Positions 28,480 through 40,157 of a DNA stretch of 64,000 bases are shown in pieces. Both the position numbers and the translations under genes were made by a program. The notes beneath the pieces were generated by a model that worked only from the letters and a program-made list of their open reading frames with translations, was not told the DNA's origin and did not search any database. The DNA lies in assembly GCF_000600335.2 (NCBI RefSeq), contig NZ_KK088593.1, positions 1 through 64,000 on the forward strand, in the 5' to 3' direction. The stretch comes from Rubellimicrobium mesophilum DSM 19309. GTDB taxonomy: Bacteria > Pseudomonadota > Alphaproteobacteria > Rhodobacterales > Rhodobacteraceae. The first letter of the stretch is position 1. Every line of letters begins with the position of its first letter.

Positions 28480-28557
28480 GGCGGGGGCGCCTCCTGTTGG
28501 CTTAAGCTCGGTCCGATCCTGCCCCGGGAGACTTCGGCCCGCAATGCGGCCCATCTG

Positions 28558-29310
28558 ATGCATCTGGACGTGACCGAGCTGCGCGACTTCTACTACCGCA
28601 GCGCCCTGGGGCGCGCGGCGCAGAGGGTCATCCGCGACGAGCTCCTGAAGCTCTGGCCCGAATCTAAGGGGCAGGCGGTCGCGGGCTACGGCTTCGCGGT
28701 GCCGCTCCTGCGGCCCTACCTCGCGCAGGCGCGGCGGGTGATCGGGCTGATGCCGGGGCCGCAGGGGGTGATGCCCTGGCCCGCCGGGCAGCCCAACGTC
28801 GCGCTCCTCTGCGAGGAGACGCTCTGGCCGATCTCGACGGGCTTCGTCGACAAGCTCGTGGTCATGCACGGGTTGGAGGTGAGCGAGCACCCGTCCGCGC
28901 TGCTGGAGGAGTGCTGGCGCGTGCTGGGGCCGGGGGGACGGGCGGTCTTCGTGGTGCCGAACCGGGCCGGGCTCTGGTCGCGGACGGATGCGACGCCCTT
29001 CGGCTACGGGCGCCCCTACACCATGGGCCAGCTCGAATCCGTGCTGCGGGATCATCGGTTCACCACCGAGCGCGCGGTCGCCACGCTTCACCAGCCGCCG
29101 TCGACCCACAAGTTCTGGCGGCGGGTCGGCGGCGTGATGGAAGGCGTGGGGCGCCGACTGCCCGGGTCGATCGCGGGCGGCGTCCTGATGCTGGAGGTCG
29201 CCAAGCAGGTCGCGGCCCCCACCCGGCCGGGGCTTGCGGAGGCCGTGCGCCGGCCCCGGCTGGTTCCCAACGGGATGCCCGCCCCGGCCGGCCGGTCGCC
29301 CGCCTCCTGA
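28558..29310 (+). CDS. Class I SAM-dependent methyltransferase-like protein
   Basis: 250 residues. The N-terminal part ([40 protein letters not shown]) resembles a SAM-binding fold with a degenerate glycine motif. [21 protein letters not shown] and [20 protein letters not shown] match the post-I and post-III segments of methyltransferase type 11 domains. Methyl acceptor unknown; the divergent gloB does not settle it. The start ATG 28558 has no strong ribosome site. Confidence 0.78.
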   Translation: MHLDVTELRDFYYRSALGRAAQRVIRDELLKLWPESKGQAVAGYGFAVPLLRPYLAQARRVIGLMPGPQGVMPWPAGQPNVALLCEETLWPISTGFVDKLVVMHGLEVSEHPSALLEECWRVLGPGGRAVFVVPNRAGLWSRTDATPFGYGRPYTMGQLESVLRDHRFTTERAVATLHQPPSTHKFWRRVGGVMEGVGRRLPGSIAGGVLMLEVAKQVAAPTRPGLAEAVRRPRLVPNGMPAPAGRSPAS

Positions 29311-29479
29311 CGGCGCGCCGCGGAGGTCGAAAATGCGCCTCCGAGCCGGTTGCGGGCTGGGGAGCCCTCTGCTAGATGCGCCCGCGAACGAACCCCTCCG
29401 CCGGGGCGGACCCGGACGGAGGCTTTGCCATAGGAATCGACCGGGCAGGGCGGGGGCCAACGACAACGGAAGGGTGGAC

Positions 29480-30040
29480 GTGTCCGAACCAGCTTCGATC
29501 TCGACCGGCATCGCAGGCCGCTATGCCCAGGCCGTCTTCGACCTCGCAAGGGAAGAGGGCATGCTTCCGGCCCTGGAGGCCGACATCGGCGCGCTCGAAT
29601 CCGCGCTTGCCGACAGCGCCGACCTGCGCGCGCTGATCTCCTCGCCGATCTACTCGCGCGACGAGCAGGGGAACGCCATCCTCGCCATCGGCGACCGCAT
29701 GGGCCTCACGCCCGTGATGCGCAACGTGCTCGGGCTCATGGCGCAGAAGCGCCGTCTCTTCGTGCTGCCGAACCTGCTGGCTGCGCTGCGGACCCGTCTC
29801 GCGGACGCGCGGGGCGAGGTCGCGGCCGAGGTGACTTCGGCCCAGCCGCTCAGCCCCGAGCAGGCGCAACAACTCGCGGACACGCTGTCGGCCCAGGCCG
29901 GCAAGGCCGTCCGGCTCCAGACCAGGGTGGACCCGTCGCTGATCGGCGGGCTCGTCGTAAGGCTCGGCTCGCGCATGATCGACACCTCGATCCGCGCGAA
30001 GCTCGGCCAACTGCAGAACATGATGAAAGAGGTGGGATGA
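29480..30040 (+). CDS. atpH: F1F0 ATP synthase subunit delta
   Basis: 186 residues ([20 protein letters not shown] to [19 protein letters not shown]), the OSCP/delta stalk subunit that links F1 to the peripheral stalk. GTG 29480 follows GGAAGGG by 6 nt. First gene of atpHAGDC; the F0 genes are elsewhere, as usual in Rhodobacterales. Overlaps atpA by 4 nt. Confidence 0.95.
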   Translation: MSEPASISTGIAGRYAQAVFDLAREEGMLPALEADIGALESALADSADLRALISSPIYSRDEQGNAILAIGDRMGLTPVMRNVLGLMAQKRRLFVLPNLLAALRTRLADARGEVAAEVTSAQPLSPEQAQQLADTLSAQAGKAVRLQTRVDPSLIGGLVVRLGSRMIDTSIRAKLGQLQNMMKEVG

Positions 30041-31578
30041 TGGCGATTCAGGCGGCCGAGATTTCGGCGATCCTTCGGGACCAGATCAGGAACTTCGGCC
30101 GCGAGGCGGAGGTGGCCGAGGTCGGCCGGGTGCTGTCGGTGGGCGACGGCATCGCGCGCGTCTACGGCCTCGACAACATCCAGGCCGGCGAGATGGTCGA
30201 GTTTCCCGGCGGCATCCAGGGGATGGCTCTGAACCTGGAAACGGACAACGTCGGCTGCGTGATCTTCGGCTCGGACCGGGACATCAAGGAAGGGGACGTC
30301 GTCAAGCGCACCCAGTCCATCGTGTCGGTGCCCGCCGGCGAGGCGCTGCTCGGCCGGGTCGTTGACGGCCTCGGCAATCCCATCGACGGCAAGGGCCCCA
30401 TCGCCACCACGGAGCGTCGCGTCGCCGACGTCAAGGCGCCGGGCATCATCCCCCGCCGCTCGGTGCACGAGCCGATGGCGACCGGCCTCAAGTCCGTGGA
30501 CGCCATGATCCCGATCGGCCGCGGCCAGCGCGAGCTCATCATCGGCGACCGCCAGACCGGCAAGTCGGCGATCATCCTCGACACGATCCTGAACCAGAAG
30601 GTCTACAACGAGGCCGCCGGGGACGACGAGTCGAAGAAGCTCTACTGCGTCTACGTGGCCGTGGGCCAGAAGCGCTCGACCGTGGCGCAGTTCGTTCGTC
30701 GCCTCGAGGAATCGGGCGCGATGGCCTACTCGATCGTCGTGGCCGCGACCGCCTCGGACCCGGCGCCGATGCAGTTCCTCGCGCCCTACTCCGCGACCGC
30801 CATGGCGGGATACTTCCGCGACAACGGCCGCCACGCGGTGATCTTCTACGACGACCTGTCCAAGCAGGCCGTGGCCTACCGCCAGATGTCGCTCCTGCTG
30901 CGCCGTCCGCCGGGCCGCGAAGCCTATCCGGGCGACGTGTTCTACCTCCACTCCCGCCTGCTGGAGCGGTCCGCGAAGCTCAACGCCGAGAACGGCTCGG
31001 GCTCGCTGACGGCGCTGCCGGTGGTGGAGACCCAGGCCGGTGACATCTCGGCCTACATCCCGACCAACGTGATCTCGATCACCGACGGCCAGATCTTCCT
31101 CGAGTCCGAGCTGTTCTACCAGGGCATCCGTCCGGCGGTGAACACCGGCCTCTCGGTGTCGCGGGTGGGCTCCTCGGCCCAGACCAAGGCGATGAAGTCG
31201 GTGGCCGGCCCGGTGAAGCTGGAGCTCGCGCAGTACCGCGAGATGGCCGCCTTCGCGCAGTTCGGCTCGGACCTCGACGCCTCGACCCAGCAACTGCTGA
31301 ACCGGGGCGCGCGCCTGACCGAGCTGATGAAGCAGCCGCAATACTCGCCGCTGACCAACGCCGAGATCGTGGCGGTGATCTACGCGGGCACCAAGGGCTA
31401 CCTCGACAAGCTCCCCGTCGCCGACGTGGGCCGCTTCGAGGCCGGGCTCCTCGGCCATCTGCGCAACCGTCGCCGCGACGTGCTCGACATGATCTCGACG
31501 CAGGACCCGAAGATCGCAGGCGAGGCGGAAGCGACGCTCCGCGGCGCGATCGACGAGTTCGCGCGCGACTTCGCCTGA
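30037..31578 (+). CDS. atpA: F1F0 ATP synthase subunit alpha
   Basis: 513 residues, the non-catalytic nucleotide-binding F1 subunit at the usual length. Contains [20 protein letters not shown], Walker [25 protein letters not shown] and [20 protein letters not shown]. Two adjacent ATGs (30037 and 30040) could start it; the first overlaps the atpH stop. Confidence 0.98.
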   Translation: MMAIQAAEISAILRDQIRNFGREAEVAEVGRVLSVGDGIARVYGLDNIQAGEMVEFPGGIQGMALNLETDNVGCVIFGSDRDIKEGDVVKRTQSIVSVPAGEALLGRVVDGLGNPIDGKGPIATTERRVADVKAPGIIPRRSVHEPMATGLKSVDAMIPIGRGQRELIIGDRQTGKSAIILDTILNQKVYNEAAGDDESKKLYCVYVAVGQKRSTVAQFVRRLEESGAMAYSIVVAATASDPAPMQFLAPYSATAMAGYFRDNGRHAVIFYDDLSKQAVAYRQMSLLLRRPPGREAYPGDVFYLHSRLLERSAKLNAENGSGSLTALPVVETQAGDISAYIPTNVISITDGQIFLESELFYQGIRPAVNTGLSVSRVGSSAQTKAMKSVAGPVKLELAQYREMAAFAQFGSDLDASTQQLLNRGARLTELMKQPQYSPLTNAEIVAVIYAGTKGYLDKLPVADVGRFEAGLLGHLRNRRRDVLDMISTQDPKIAGEAEATLRGAIDEFARDFA

Positions 31579-31591
31579 GGGACGGTAGGGG

Positions 31592-32458
31592 ATGCCCAGC
31601 CTTAAGGACCTGAAGAACCGCATCGCCTCGGTGAAATCCACGCGGAAGATCACCAAGGCGATGCAGATGGTGGCGGCGGCGAAGCTCCGTCGCGCCCAGG
31701 ACGCCGCCGAGGCCGCGCGTCCCTACACGGAACGGTTCAACGCCGTAATGGCGGGGCTCGCGGCGTCGGCCGCATCCTCGCCCACCGCGCCCCGGCTTCT
31801 GGCCGGGACGGGACGGGACGACGTGCATCTGCTGGTCGTCATGACCTCGGAGCGGGGCCTCTGCGGGGGCTTCAACTCCACCATCGCCCGGCTGGCGCGC
31901 CAGCGGGCGGAGGAGCTGCTGCGCCAGGGCAAGACCGTGAAGATCCTGACGGTCGGCAAGAAGGGCCGCGAGGCGCTCAAGCGCGACCACGCGCAGCGGT
32001 TCGTCAACCACGTGGACCTCTCGGCCGAGAAGCGGATGGGCTACGACGTGGCCCAGCGGATCGCGCGCGACATCATCCACCGCTTCGAGGCGGGCGAGTT
32101 CGACGTGGCGACGATCTTCTACAACCGCTTCCAGTCGGTGATCTCGCAGGTGCCGACCGCAAGGCAGGTCATCCCGGCGAGCTTCGAGGAGACCAGCGTC
32201 TCGCCGCTCTACGAGTACGAGCCGCATGAGGAAGGCATCTTGGGCGACCTGCTGCCGCGCGGCGTGGCCACCCAGGTCTTCTCGGCGCTGCTGGAGAACG
32301 GCGCCTCGGAGCAGGGGGCCCGGATGTCGGCCATGGACAGCGCCACGCGCAACGCGGGTGACATGATCGACCGGCTGACGATCCAGTACAACCGCAGCCG
32401 CCAGGCCTCGATCACCAAGGAACTCATCGAAATCATCTCGGGCGCCGAGGCGCTCTGA
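31592..32458 (+). CDS. atpG: F1F0 ATP synthase subunit gamma
   Basis: 288 residues, the central rotor shaft of F1. The N-terminal helix [20 protein letters not shown], the [17 protein letters not shown] segment and the C-terminal [34 protein letters not shown] are the family signature regions. It follows atpA by 13 bp and precedes atpD by 15 bp. Confidence 0.97.
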   Translation: MPSLKDLKNRIASVKSTRKITKAMQMVAAAKLRRAQDAAEAARPYTERFNAVMAGLAASAASSPTAPRLLAGTGRDDVHLLVVMTSERGLCGGFNSTIARLARQRAEELLRQGKTVKILTVGKKGREALKRDHAQRFVNHVDLSAEKRMGYDVAQRIARDIIHRFEAGEFDVATIFYNRFQSVISQVPTARQVIPASFEETSVSPLYEYEPHEEGILGDLLPRGVATQVFSALLENGASEQGARMSAMDSATRNAGDMIDRLTIQYNRSRQASITKELIEIISGAEAL

Positions 32459-33907
<1,449 letters not shown>

Positions 33908-33909
33908 CC

Positions 33910-34308
33910 ATGGCGGACACGATGCAGTTCGACCTCGTGTCGCCGGAGCGGAGGCTGTCCTCCCTCCAGGCGCGCGAGGTGCAGATCCCCGGCTCGGACG
34001 GGGACATGACGGCGATGGCGGGGCATGTCCCCACCATCACCACCCTGCGCCCGGGCGTCCTTCGGGTCGTCCATTCGGGCGGCGCCGACGAGTTCGTGGT
34101 CTCGGGCGGCTTCGCCGAGATCACCGCGACCAACGTCTCGGTCCTGGCGGAGCAGGCCTTGACCCGCGCGGACCTCACGGCCGAAGTTCACGACCGGCTG
34201 GTCGCGGAGGCCCGCGAGGCGGTCGCGGCCGCGCAGGCTGCCGGCGATTCGGGCCGACTGGACGACGCGAGCAAGTTCCTCGCGGACGTGACCTCGCTGC
34301 GCGCGTGA
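33910..34308 (+). CDS. atpC: F1F0 ATP synthase subunit epsilon
   Basis: 132 residues, the regulatory epsilon subunit on the central stalk: N-terminal beta sandwich (FDLVSPERRLSSLQAREVQI, GDMTAMAGHVPTITTLRPGV, EFVVSGGFAEITATNVSVLA) and a C-terminal helical part. Last gene of the operon; a strong terminator follows at 34352. Confidence 0.95.
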   Translation: MADTMQFDLVSPERRLSSLQAREVQIPGSDGDMTAMAGHVPTITTLRPGVLRVVHSGGADEFVVSGGFAEITATNVSVLAEQALTRADLTAEVHDRLVAEAREAVAAAQAAGDSGRLDDASKFLADVTSLRA

Positions 34309-34351
34309 GCTCTTGTCGCGGCAGGCCCTGATGGGCCTTCCGCGTGACCTT

Positions 34352-34390
34352 GAGGCCTGCCGGCTGGATCGTCGGCGGGCCTCTTCGTTT
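34352..34390 (+). terminator. Intrinsic terminator of the atp operon
   Basis: GAGGCCTGCCG (34352-34362) pairs with CGGCGGGCCTC (34373-34383), 11 bp with one T-G pair and a 10-nt loop, followed by TTCGTTT. Confidence 0.8.
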
Positions 34391-34509
34391 GTGGCGCGGA
34401 TGCCTCATCGCTCCGCTTCCTGCCTCCCGGCCCTGTGCGGAGGACGGCCAGGCCGTCCCGGGGCCCCGAACCAAGACGTCCCGCCGAGCGTTGGGACGAG
34501 TGGACCACG

Positions 34510-35694
34510 ATGGACAGTGATGCGTTGAAGGTCGAAGTCACCCGCGAGTCCCTCGCCAACACCCCGAGCGCGCCCGAGGAGCTGGAGCAGCGCCTCGTCC
34601 AGCAGGCCTTGGTGGCCGAGTTCGGACGCTATGCCCTCAGAAATCATGATCTCGACGCTGTCCTGGAGGAGGCTTGCCGCGTGGCGGCCGAGGGGCTTCA
34701 GGTCCGCTTCGCCAAGGTGCTCGAATGCTTGGAGGAGGGGGAGCCCTTCCTGCTGCGGGCAGGCGTGGGCTGGGGACCGGGGCTCGTGGGCCACGCGCAG
34801 GTGGGCGCGGATCTGGAAAGCCCCGGGGGCTATGCCTTCCGCACGGGCGAGCCGGTCATCTCGAACCACCTCACCCGCGAGACACGGTTCCGCACGCCGC
34901 AGCTCCTGGCCGACCACGGCGTCGTGCGGGCGGTCAACGTGGTGATCCGAGGGGACGGCGAGCCCTACGGCGTGCTGGAGGCCGACAGCCGCGACCCCGG
35001 CGCCTTCTCCCCGCATGACGTGGCCTTCATGCAGGCGCTGGCGAACACGCTGGGTCTCGCCATCGAGAAGGAGAAGGCGCTGAACGACAAGCGCCTCGTG
35101 TCGCGCGAGATCGACCACCGCATCAAGAACAGCCTGATGCTGGTGAGCTCGGTGCTCGCCATGCAGCAGCGCAACGCCGTCTCGCCCGAGGCGAAGGCCG
35201 CCCTGGTGCAGGCCTCGGACCGGGTCGGGACGATCGCGCGCATCCACGATCAGCTCCACCGCAGCGCGACGGCGGACAGCGTGGAGTTCGGCTCCTACCT
35301 GCGGGCGCTGGCGCGCGACCTCATGGGCTCGCTGGCGCGCAACGACGCGGACCTGACCTTGGAGGCGGAGTCCGTGGATCTCGCCGCCGACCGGGCGGCG
35401 CCGCTGGGGCTCATCGCGGCTGAGCTGCTGATGAACGCGCTCAAGCACGCGCGGCGAGAGAGGGAGCGGTCCCACCTAGGGCTGAGCTTCCGGCGGGATG
35501 GGGACGCGCTGGAGCTGGTGGTCGCGGACGATGGGCCGGGGCTGCCCGCGGGCTTCGATCCGGCGCAGAGCAAGGGCCTCGGGATGCGGCTGATCCTGTC
35601 GCTGGTGCGGCAGATCGAGGGGACCTTCGAGGCGGGCAACCACGGGGAGGGCGCTCGCTTCATCGTGCGCTGCCCGGCCGAGGGGCCGGGCTGA
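34510..35694 (+). CDS. GAF-domain sensor histidine kinase of the HWE/HisKA_2 type
   Basis: 394 residues. Residues about 20-180 form a GAF domain (RYALRNHDLDAVLEEACRVA, FAKVLECLEEGEPFLLRAGV, VVRAVNVVIRGDGEPYGVLE). The phospho-acceptor segment SREIDHRIKNSLMLVSSVLA has the HRIKNSL form of HisKA_2 kinases. The ATPase part carries GLIAAELLMNALKHARRERE, VADDGPGLPAG and GLGMRLILSLVRQIEGTFEA. No membrane helix is seen, so it is a cytosolic sensor of unknown signal; no response regulator is adjacent. Such kinases in alphaproteobacteria often feed the general stress response, which is only a possibility here. Its stop lies 4 bp from the convergent prs stop. Confidence 0.9.
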   Translation: MDSDALKVEVTRESLANTPSAPEELEQRLVQQALVAEFGRYALRNHDLDAVLEEACRVAAEGLQVRFAKVLECLEEGEPFLLRAGVGWGPGLVGHAQVGADLESPGGYAFRTGEPVISNHLTRETRFRTPQLLADHGVVRAVNVVIRGDGEPYGVLEADSRDPGAFSPHDVAFMQALANTLGLAIEKEKALNDKRLVSREIDHRIKNSLMLVSSVLAMQQRNAVSPEAKAALVQASDRVGTIARIHDQLHRSATADSVEFGSYLRALARDLMGSLARNDADLTLEAESVDLAADRAAPLGLIAAELLMNALKHARRERERSHLGLSFRRDGDALELVVADDGPGLPAGFDPAQSKGLGMRLILSLVRQIEGTFEAGNHGEGARFIVRCPAEGPG

Positions 35695-35698
35695 GCGG

Positions 35699-36718
35699 TC
35701 AGGCCCGCGTGTACATCCCCTCGTAGATCGGGGCGAGGCTGTCGGCCTCGAAGAGGCTCGACACGCTCGTGCCGTTCCAGATGTTCAGGATCGCCTGCGC
35801 GAACATGGGCGCGGTGGGGACGATGCGGATGTTAGGGCAGTCCTTCACGGCCTGAGTGGGCTCGATGGAGTCGGTGAGGACGAGGCTCTTGAGGCGGGAG
35901 CCCTTCACACGCTCCACGGCGGGGCCGGACATGACGCCATGGGTGATGTAGGCGTGGACCTCCTTGGCCCCCTGCTCGGTCAGGAGCTCGGCCGCCTTGA
36001 CGAGCGTGCCGGCGGTGTCGGCGATGTCGTCCACGATGACGCAGATCTGATCCTTCACGTCGCCGATCACCGTCATCTCGGCGATCTCGCCCGGACGGGC
36101 GCGGCGCTTGTCCACGATGGCGAGGCCGCAGCCGATCCGCTGGGCGAGCTCGCGGGCGCGGGCCACGCCGCCCACGTCGGGGGAGACGACCGTCATCTCC
36201 TGCGTGCGGCCGTTGAAATGGTGCTCGATGTCGAGGGCGAAGATCGGCGCGGCGTAGAGGTTATCGACGGGGATGTCGAAGAAGCCCTGGATCTGCGCGG
36301 CGTGGAGGTCGAGCGTGAGGACGCGGTCGATGCCGGCCGTGGTCATCAGGTTCGCGACGAGCTTGGCGCTGATCGGCGTGCGGGCCTTGGCGCGGCGGTC
36401 CTGGCGGGCGTAGCCGAAGTAGGGGACCACGGCGGTGATGCGGTGCGCGGAGGACCGGCGCAGGGCGTCGGTCATGATGAGGAGCTCCATGAGCGTGTCG
36501 TTGGCGGGGTTCGACGTGCTCTGGATGATGAACATGTCCTCGCCGCGGACGTTCTCGTAGACCTCGACGAAGATCTCCTGGTCATTGAACCGTTCGACCC
36601 GGGCCTTGACCAGATCGACCGCGACGCCCCGGTGCAGCGCCATCCGCCGCGCGACCGCCTTGGCGAGGGGGAGGTTGGAGTTGCCGGCGATCAGCTTGGG
36701 CTCGGTCTGGACGGGCAT
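35699..36718 (-). CDS. prs: Ribose-phosphate pyrophosphokinase
   Basis: 339 residues; makes PRPP from ribose 5-phosphate and ATP, feeding histidine, purine and pyrimidine synthesis (hisG and purE/K in this window use it or its products). Motifs: [19 protein letters not shown], the flexible loop [20 protein letters not shown], the catalytic [34 protein letters not shown] and the PRPP loop [14 protein letters not shown] 36718. Confidence 0.97.
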   Translation of the reverse strand: MPVQTEPKLIAGNSNLPLAKAVARRMALHRGVAVDLVKARVERFNDQEIFVEVYENVRGEDMFIIQSTSNPANDTLMELLIMTDALRRSSAHRITAVVPYFGYARQDRRAKARTPISAKLVANLMTTAGIDRVLTLDLHAAQIQGFFDIPVDNLYAAPIFALDIEHHFNGRTQEMTVVSPDVGGVARARELAQRIGCGLAIVDKRRARPGEIAEMTVIGDVKDQICVIVDDIADTAGTLVKAAELLTEQGAKEVHAYITHGVMSGPAVERVKGSRLKSLVLTDSIEPTQAVKDCPNIRIVPTAPMFAQAILNIWNGTSVSSLFEADSLAPIYEGMYTRA

Positions 36719-36745
36719 TGATGATTCCTTCTGCGCGAGCAGCCC

Positions 36746-37819
36746 CTAGCACGGGGGAACGGAGGGCGGGAGAGGCTGGCCGGCGGCAGCGGCGAGGAAG
36801 CGGTCCACGGCGCCGGGCCCGGTGGACCAGTCGCAGACGAGGCGGCAGAGCAGGGGCTCGTCGGGGTCGCCGGACTCGAGCGGGCCCTCGAACAGGTAGT
36901 AGGTCGCGCCCGTCGCGCGGAGGCGCTGGTGGACCTGGCGAGGCAGGCGGAGGAAGACGAGGTTCGCGGCGGGCTCCCAGGCGGGAGTGCCGCCGAGGGC
37001 GCGCAGGCCCTCGACCAGGAGGGCCATGGCGCCGTTCGCGGCGCGGGCCATGTCGAGCCAGAGGCCGTCGGTCAGGTAGGCGGCCATCTGCGCGCCGAGG
37101 TAGCGGTGCTTCGAGAAGAGCTGGGCGGCGCGCTTGCGGCGCAGCTCGAACTCCCAGGAGCGGGCCGGGTTGAAGAGGACGACCGCCTCGACGCCCATGA
37201 GGCCGTTCTTGGTGCCGCCGAAGCTCACGGCGTCCACGCCCGCGCGCCAGGTCATGTCGGCGGGGGAGGCATCCAGGGCCACTAGGGCGTTGGCGAAGCG
37301 GGCGCCATCCATGTGGACGGGGGCGCCGAACTCCTTGGCCACCGCCGTCACCGCCCGAACCTCCTCCAGGGAGTAGACGGTGCCGCGCTCGGTCACGGTG
37401 GTGAGCGTCACGGGGCCGCGCTGGGGGTTGTGGACGCCCAGGCCCACCGAGGCCATCGCGGAGCGGAGCGCCTCGGGAGTCAGCTTCGCTTCGGGCGCCG
37501 GGATCGGGATCATCTTGGCCCCGCCGGTGAAGAGCTCCGGGGCGTTGGTCTCGTCCTCCTGCGCGTGGGCCACGGCGGTGCAGAAGATCGCATCCCAGGG
37601 CTTGGCCAGGGTGGCGAGGGCGAGCGAGTTGGCGGCGGTGCCGGTGGCGACGAGGTGGACCGCCGCGTCGGGCGCCTCGAAGACCTCGCGGATGCGGGCC
37701 GTGGCCTCGGCGGTCCAGCGGTCGGCGCCGTAGGAGGGGGCGTGGCCCTCGTTGGCCTCGATCAGGGCGGCCATGACCCTGGGGTGCACGGGGCCGGCGT
37801 TGTCGCTCGCGAAGTTCAC
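36746..37819 (-). CDS. Low-specificity L-threonine aldolase-like PLP enzyme
   Basis: 357 residues. NFASDNAGPVHPRVMAALIE, SYGADRWTAEATARIREVFE, VATGTAANSLALATL, HMDGARFANALVAL and the PLP lysine segment VDAVSFGGTKNGLMGVEAVV match threonine aldolases (beta-eliminating lyases), which cleave L-threonine or allo-threonine to glycine and acetaldehyde. GTG 37819 overlaps the YcgN stop by 4 nt (GTGA), which fixes the start. Last gene of the ribF-ycgN-aldolase run. Confidence 0.9.
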   Translation of the reverse strand: MNFASDNAGPVHPRVMAALIEANEGHAPSYGADRWTAEATARIREVFEAPDAAVHLVATGTAANSLALATLAKPWDAIFCTAVAHAQEDETNAPELFTGGAKMIPIPAPEAKLTPEALRSAMASVGLGVHNPQRGPVTLTTVTERGTVYSLEEVRAVTAVAKEFGAPVHMDGARFANALVALDASPADMTWRAGVDAVSFGGTKNGLMGVEAVVLFNPARSWEFELRRKRAAQLFSKHRYLGAQMAAYLTDGLWLDMARAANGAMALLVEGLRALGGTPAWEPAANLVFLRLPRQVHQRLRATGATYYLFEGPLESGDPDEPLLCRLVCDWSTGPGAVDRFLAAAAGQPLPPSVPPC

Positions 37820-38268
37820 GTTCCGGGTTCCTCGATGATGTGGTCCTCCCAGTCGTCGTCGGCGACGTCGAGCTCGGACACCGTGAGGTCCTGCACCGAG
37901 ACGCCAGCGCGGTGAACGCTGTCGGGGTCGCCGGTGAGGAGGGGGTGCCAGTCGGGCAGGGGTTGGCCCCGGTGGCGCAGCTTGTAGGCGCAGGTTTCCG
38001 GCAGCCAGTAGAGGTTCTTGGGGATCGTCCGGGGCGTCAGCACGATGCATTCGGGGACGAACTGGTGGCGGGTCTCGTACTTGCTGCACCGGCAGGTCGA
38101 GCCGTCGAGGAGGCGGCAGGCCACGTTGGTCAGCGCCACCTCGCCAGTGTCCTCATCCTCGAGCTTGTTGAGGCAGCACTTGCCGCAGCCGTCGCAGAGC
38201 GCCTCCCACTCCTTGCGGGTCAGCTCCTTGAGGGGCAGCTCCCAGAAGCGGGGACGCAGGTCAGGCAT
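37816..38268 (-). CDS. YcgN family cysteine-cluster protein (UPF0260)
   Basis: 150 residues with a cysteine cluster: ALCDGCGKCCLNKLEDEDTG, ACRLLDGSTCRCSKYETRH, FVPECIVLTP and LPETCAYK. This CxxCxxCC plus C-x-C arrangement is the YcgN/YkgJ type, thought to bind zinc or an iron-sulfur cluster; function unknown. Overlaps ribF by 8 bp and the aldolase by 4 bp, so it is part of a tight operon. Confidence 0.88.
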   Translation of the reverse strand: MPDLRPRFWELPLKELTRKEWEALCDGCGKCCLNKLEDEDTGEVALTNVACRLLDGSTCRCSKYETRHQFVPECIVLTPRTIPKNLYWLPETCAYKLRHRGQPLPDWHPLLTGDPDSVHRAGVSVQDLTVSELDVADDDWEDHIIEEPGT

Positions 38269-39187
38269 GGGCCAGGATCTCCCGCGCGCGGAGGCAATCG
38301 GCGTCCATCTGGCGGATCAACGCGGGAAGGCCGTCGAAGGTCATCTCGGGTCGGAGGTAGTCCACGAGGGCGACCGAGAGGGTCGCGCCGTAGAGGTCGC
38401 CGGAGAAGTCGAAGAGGAAGGTCTCGCAGTTCGGAACCTCGCCGCCGAACTGGGGGCGGACGCCGATGGAGGCCGCGCCGCCGTAGCTTCCGGCATGGGG
38501 CCCGTCGAGGACATCGGCCTTGACGGCGTAGATGCCGAAGCGGGGCGGATGGAGGCCGGCGATGGAGAGGTTCGCGGTCGGGTAGCCCAGCTCGCGGCCG
38601 CGCTTCTCGCCATGCTCCACGGGCCCTTCGATTCGATGCCAGTGGCCGAGCATCCGGGCGGCGTCGCGAGGCCGACCTTCGGAGAGCGCCTGGCGTATCG
38701 CGGTGGAGGAGACCTCGCTGGCGCCGAGCTCGACCATGGGGGCGACGGTGACCGCGATTCCCGCTGCCGGTCCGAGGTCCCGCAGCGTCTCGGCCGAGCC
38801 GGCACGGCCCTTGCCGAAGCGGAAGTCCTCGCCCACGACGGCATGGGAGAGGCCGAGGTCGCGGGCCAGCACGTCGCGGACGAATTCCTCGGGCGAGAGG
38901 GCGGCGAGGGCGGCGTCGAAGCGGAGCTCGAACAGGGTCTCGACGCCCAACATCTGCAGCCGGTGGGCGCGGGCCTGGGCGTTCATGAGGCGGAAGGGGG
39001 GCGTCGTGGGGGCGAAGTATTCGCGGGGATGGGGCTCGAAGGTGACGACGCCGAGCGACTGGCCGGATCGGCGCGCGAGGTCGATGACCGCCTGGTGCCC
39101 CAGGTGGACGCCGTCGAAGTTCCCGATGGCCGCCGAGGCGCCCCTCGCGTCCGGCGGGATGGCAGTGCGGTCGCGGAGGATGCGCAT
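38261..39187 (-). CDS. ribF: Bifunctional riboflavin kinase/FAD synthetase
   Basis: 308 residues; makes FMN and then FAD. The N-terminal adenylyltransferase shows AIGNFDGVHLGHQAVID, TFEPHPREYFAP and VGEDFRFGKGRAG. The C-terminal flavokinase shows HGEKRGRELGYPTANLSIAG, GVRPQFGG and FLFDFSGDLYGATLSVALVD. ATG 39187. Located 86 bp downstream of the HAD gene on the same strand. Confidence 0.95.
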   Translation of the reverse strand: MRILRDRTAIPPDARGASAAIGNFDGVHLGHQAVIDLARRSGQSLGVVTFEPHPREYFAPTTPPFRLMNAQARAHRLQMLGVETLFELRFDAALAALSPEEFVRDVLARDLGLSHAVVGEDFRFGKGRAGSAETLRDLGPAAGIAVTVAPMVELGASEVSSTAIRQALSEGRPRDAARMLGHWHRIEGPVEHGEKRGRELGYPTANLSIAGLHPPRFGIYAVKADVLDGPHAGSYGGAASIGVRPQFGGEVPNCETFLFDFSGDLYGATLSVALVDYLRPEMTFDGLPALIRQMDADCLRAREILAHA

Positions 39188-39273
39188 GGCGGGGTGGTTA
39201 GCCGTCGGAGGCGGGGGGCGCAACCCGGGCCGGCCGACCTTTCCGTCAGGCCAGCCGTCCGGGCGCCGCATGG

Positions 39274-40153
39274 CTAGCGCAGGAAGCCGATGGCGAAGGT
39301 CGGCGACCAGCCGTGCTCCTCGGCGTAGGCGATCACGGAGGCCTGATCGGGCTGGCCACCCGGGTCCGTCTGCGTCTCGCGCGCCGCGAGGCCGCCGGTG
39401 ATGAAGAGGCAGTCGAGCCCCTCGCCGATGGCGCCCTGCACGTCGGTCCGAATGCCATCGCCGATGGCGACGATGCGGTCGTCGGACGGCAGGTTTCCCA
39501 GCGCCGCGAGGCGCCGGCGCGCGAGGTCGTAGATGGGCGGGTGCGGCTTGCCGAAGTAGAGCGCCTCGCCACCCATCTCCTCGTAGAGGGCGGCCAGGGC
39601 GCCGGCGCACCACTCCCGCTCCTCGCCGCGGTCCACGACGATGTCGGGATTGGCGCAGAGGAGCTTGAGGCCCCTGGTCTTGGCCAGGAGGAAGTCGGGC
39701 CGGTTCACGGCGGGGTCGGCGTGCGGGTCGAAGGGGCCGCAGCAGACGATGCCCTCGGCCTCGGCGAGGGGGGACCTCCTCGATGGCGATGGGGTCCTGG
39801 ACGATCCGGGGCGGCTCCAGGAAGACGCGGTCCCAGGGCTGGCCCATGAACCAGACCTTGCGGCCCACGGCACCCTGGAAGAGCGCCACGCGCCCGGCGT
39901 CGCCCGAGGTCGCGATGGCGTCGTAGGCGTCGCGAGGGATGCCGAGGCGCGTCACCTGCTCCTCCACGCTCGCGCGTGGGCGGGGGGCGTTTGTCACGAG
40001 GATGACGCGCCCGCCCTTGCGGCGGAACTCCTGCATGGCCGCCACGGCCTCCGGGAAGGCCTGGAGGCCGTTGTGCATGCAGCCTCAGAGGTCCACGAAG
40101 GCCGCCTCGTAGCGGTCGGAGATCTCCGCGAAGCTCCCGATGACCTGGGCCAC
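39274..40153 (-). CDS. TIGR01459-type HAD phosphatase (in-frame stop and one frameshift in this sequence)
   Basis: HAD-superfamily hydrolase of the NagD-like subgroup, about 293 residues when read through. From GTG 40153: AQVIGSFAEISDRYEAAFVDL, then TGA (40085-40087) where the family has Trp (DLWGC), then GCMHNGLQAFPEAVAAMQEF, GGRVILVTNAPRPR. A frame change at the G-run 39768-39773 (plus strand) precedes GIVCCGPFDPHADP, YFGKPHPPIYDLARRRLAAL and DDRIVAIGDGIRTDVQGAIG. The catalytic Asp sits in FVDL just before the stop. Either a decaying gene or two sequence errors. The GTG start lies just 5 bp after the ppaC stop codon, so the two are probably co-transcribed. Confidence 0.8.
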
Positions 40154-40157
40154 GGGC

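Noticed and set aside
27565..28557. Plus-strand extension of the methyltransferase gene upstream to 27565
   Set aside because: It runs antisense through gloB, whose metallo-beta-lactamase motifs are unmistakable.
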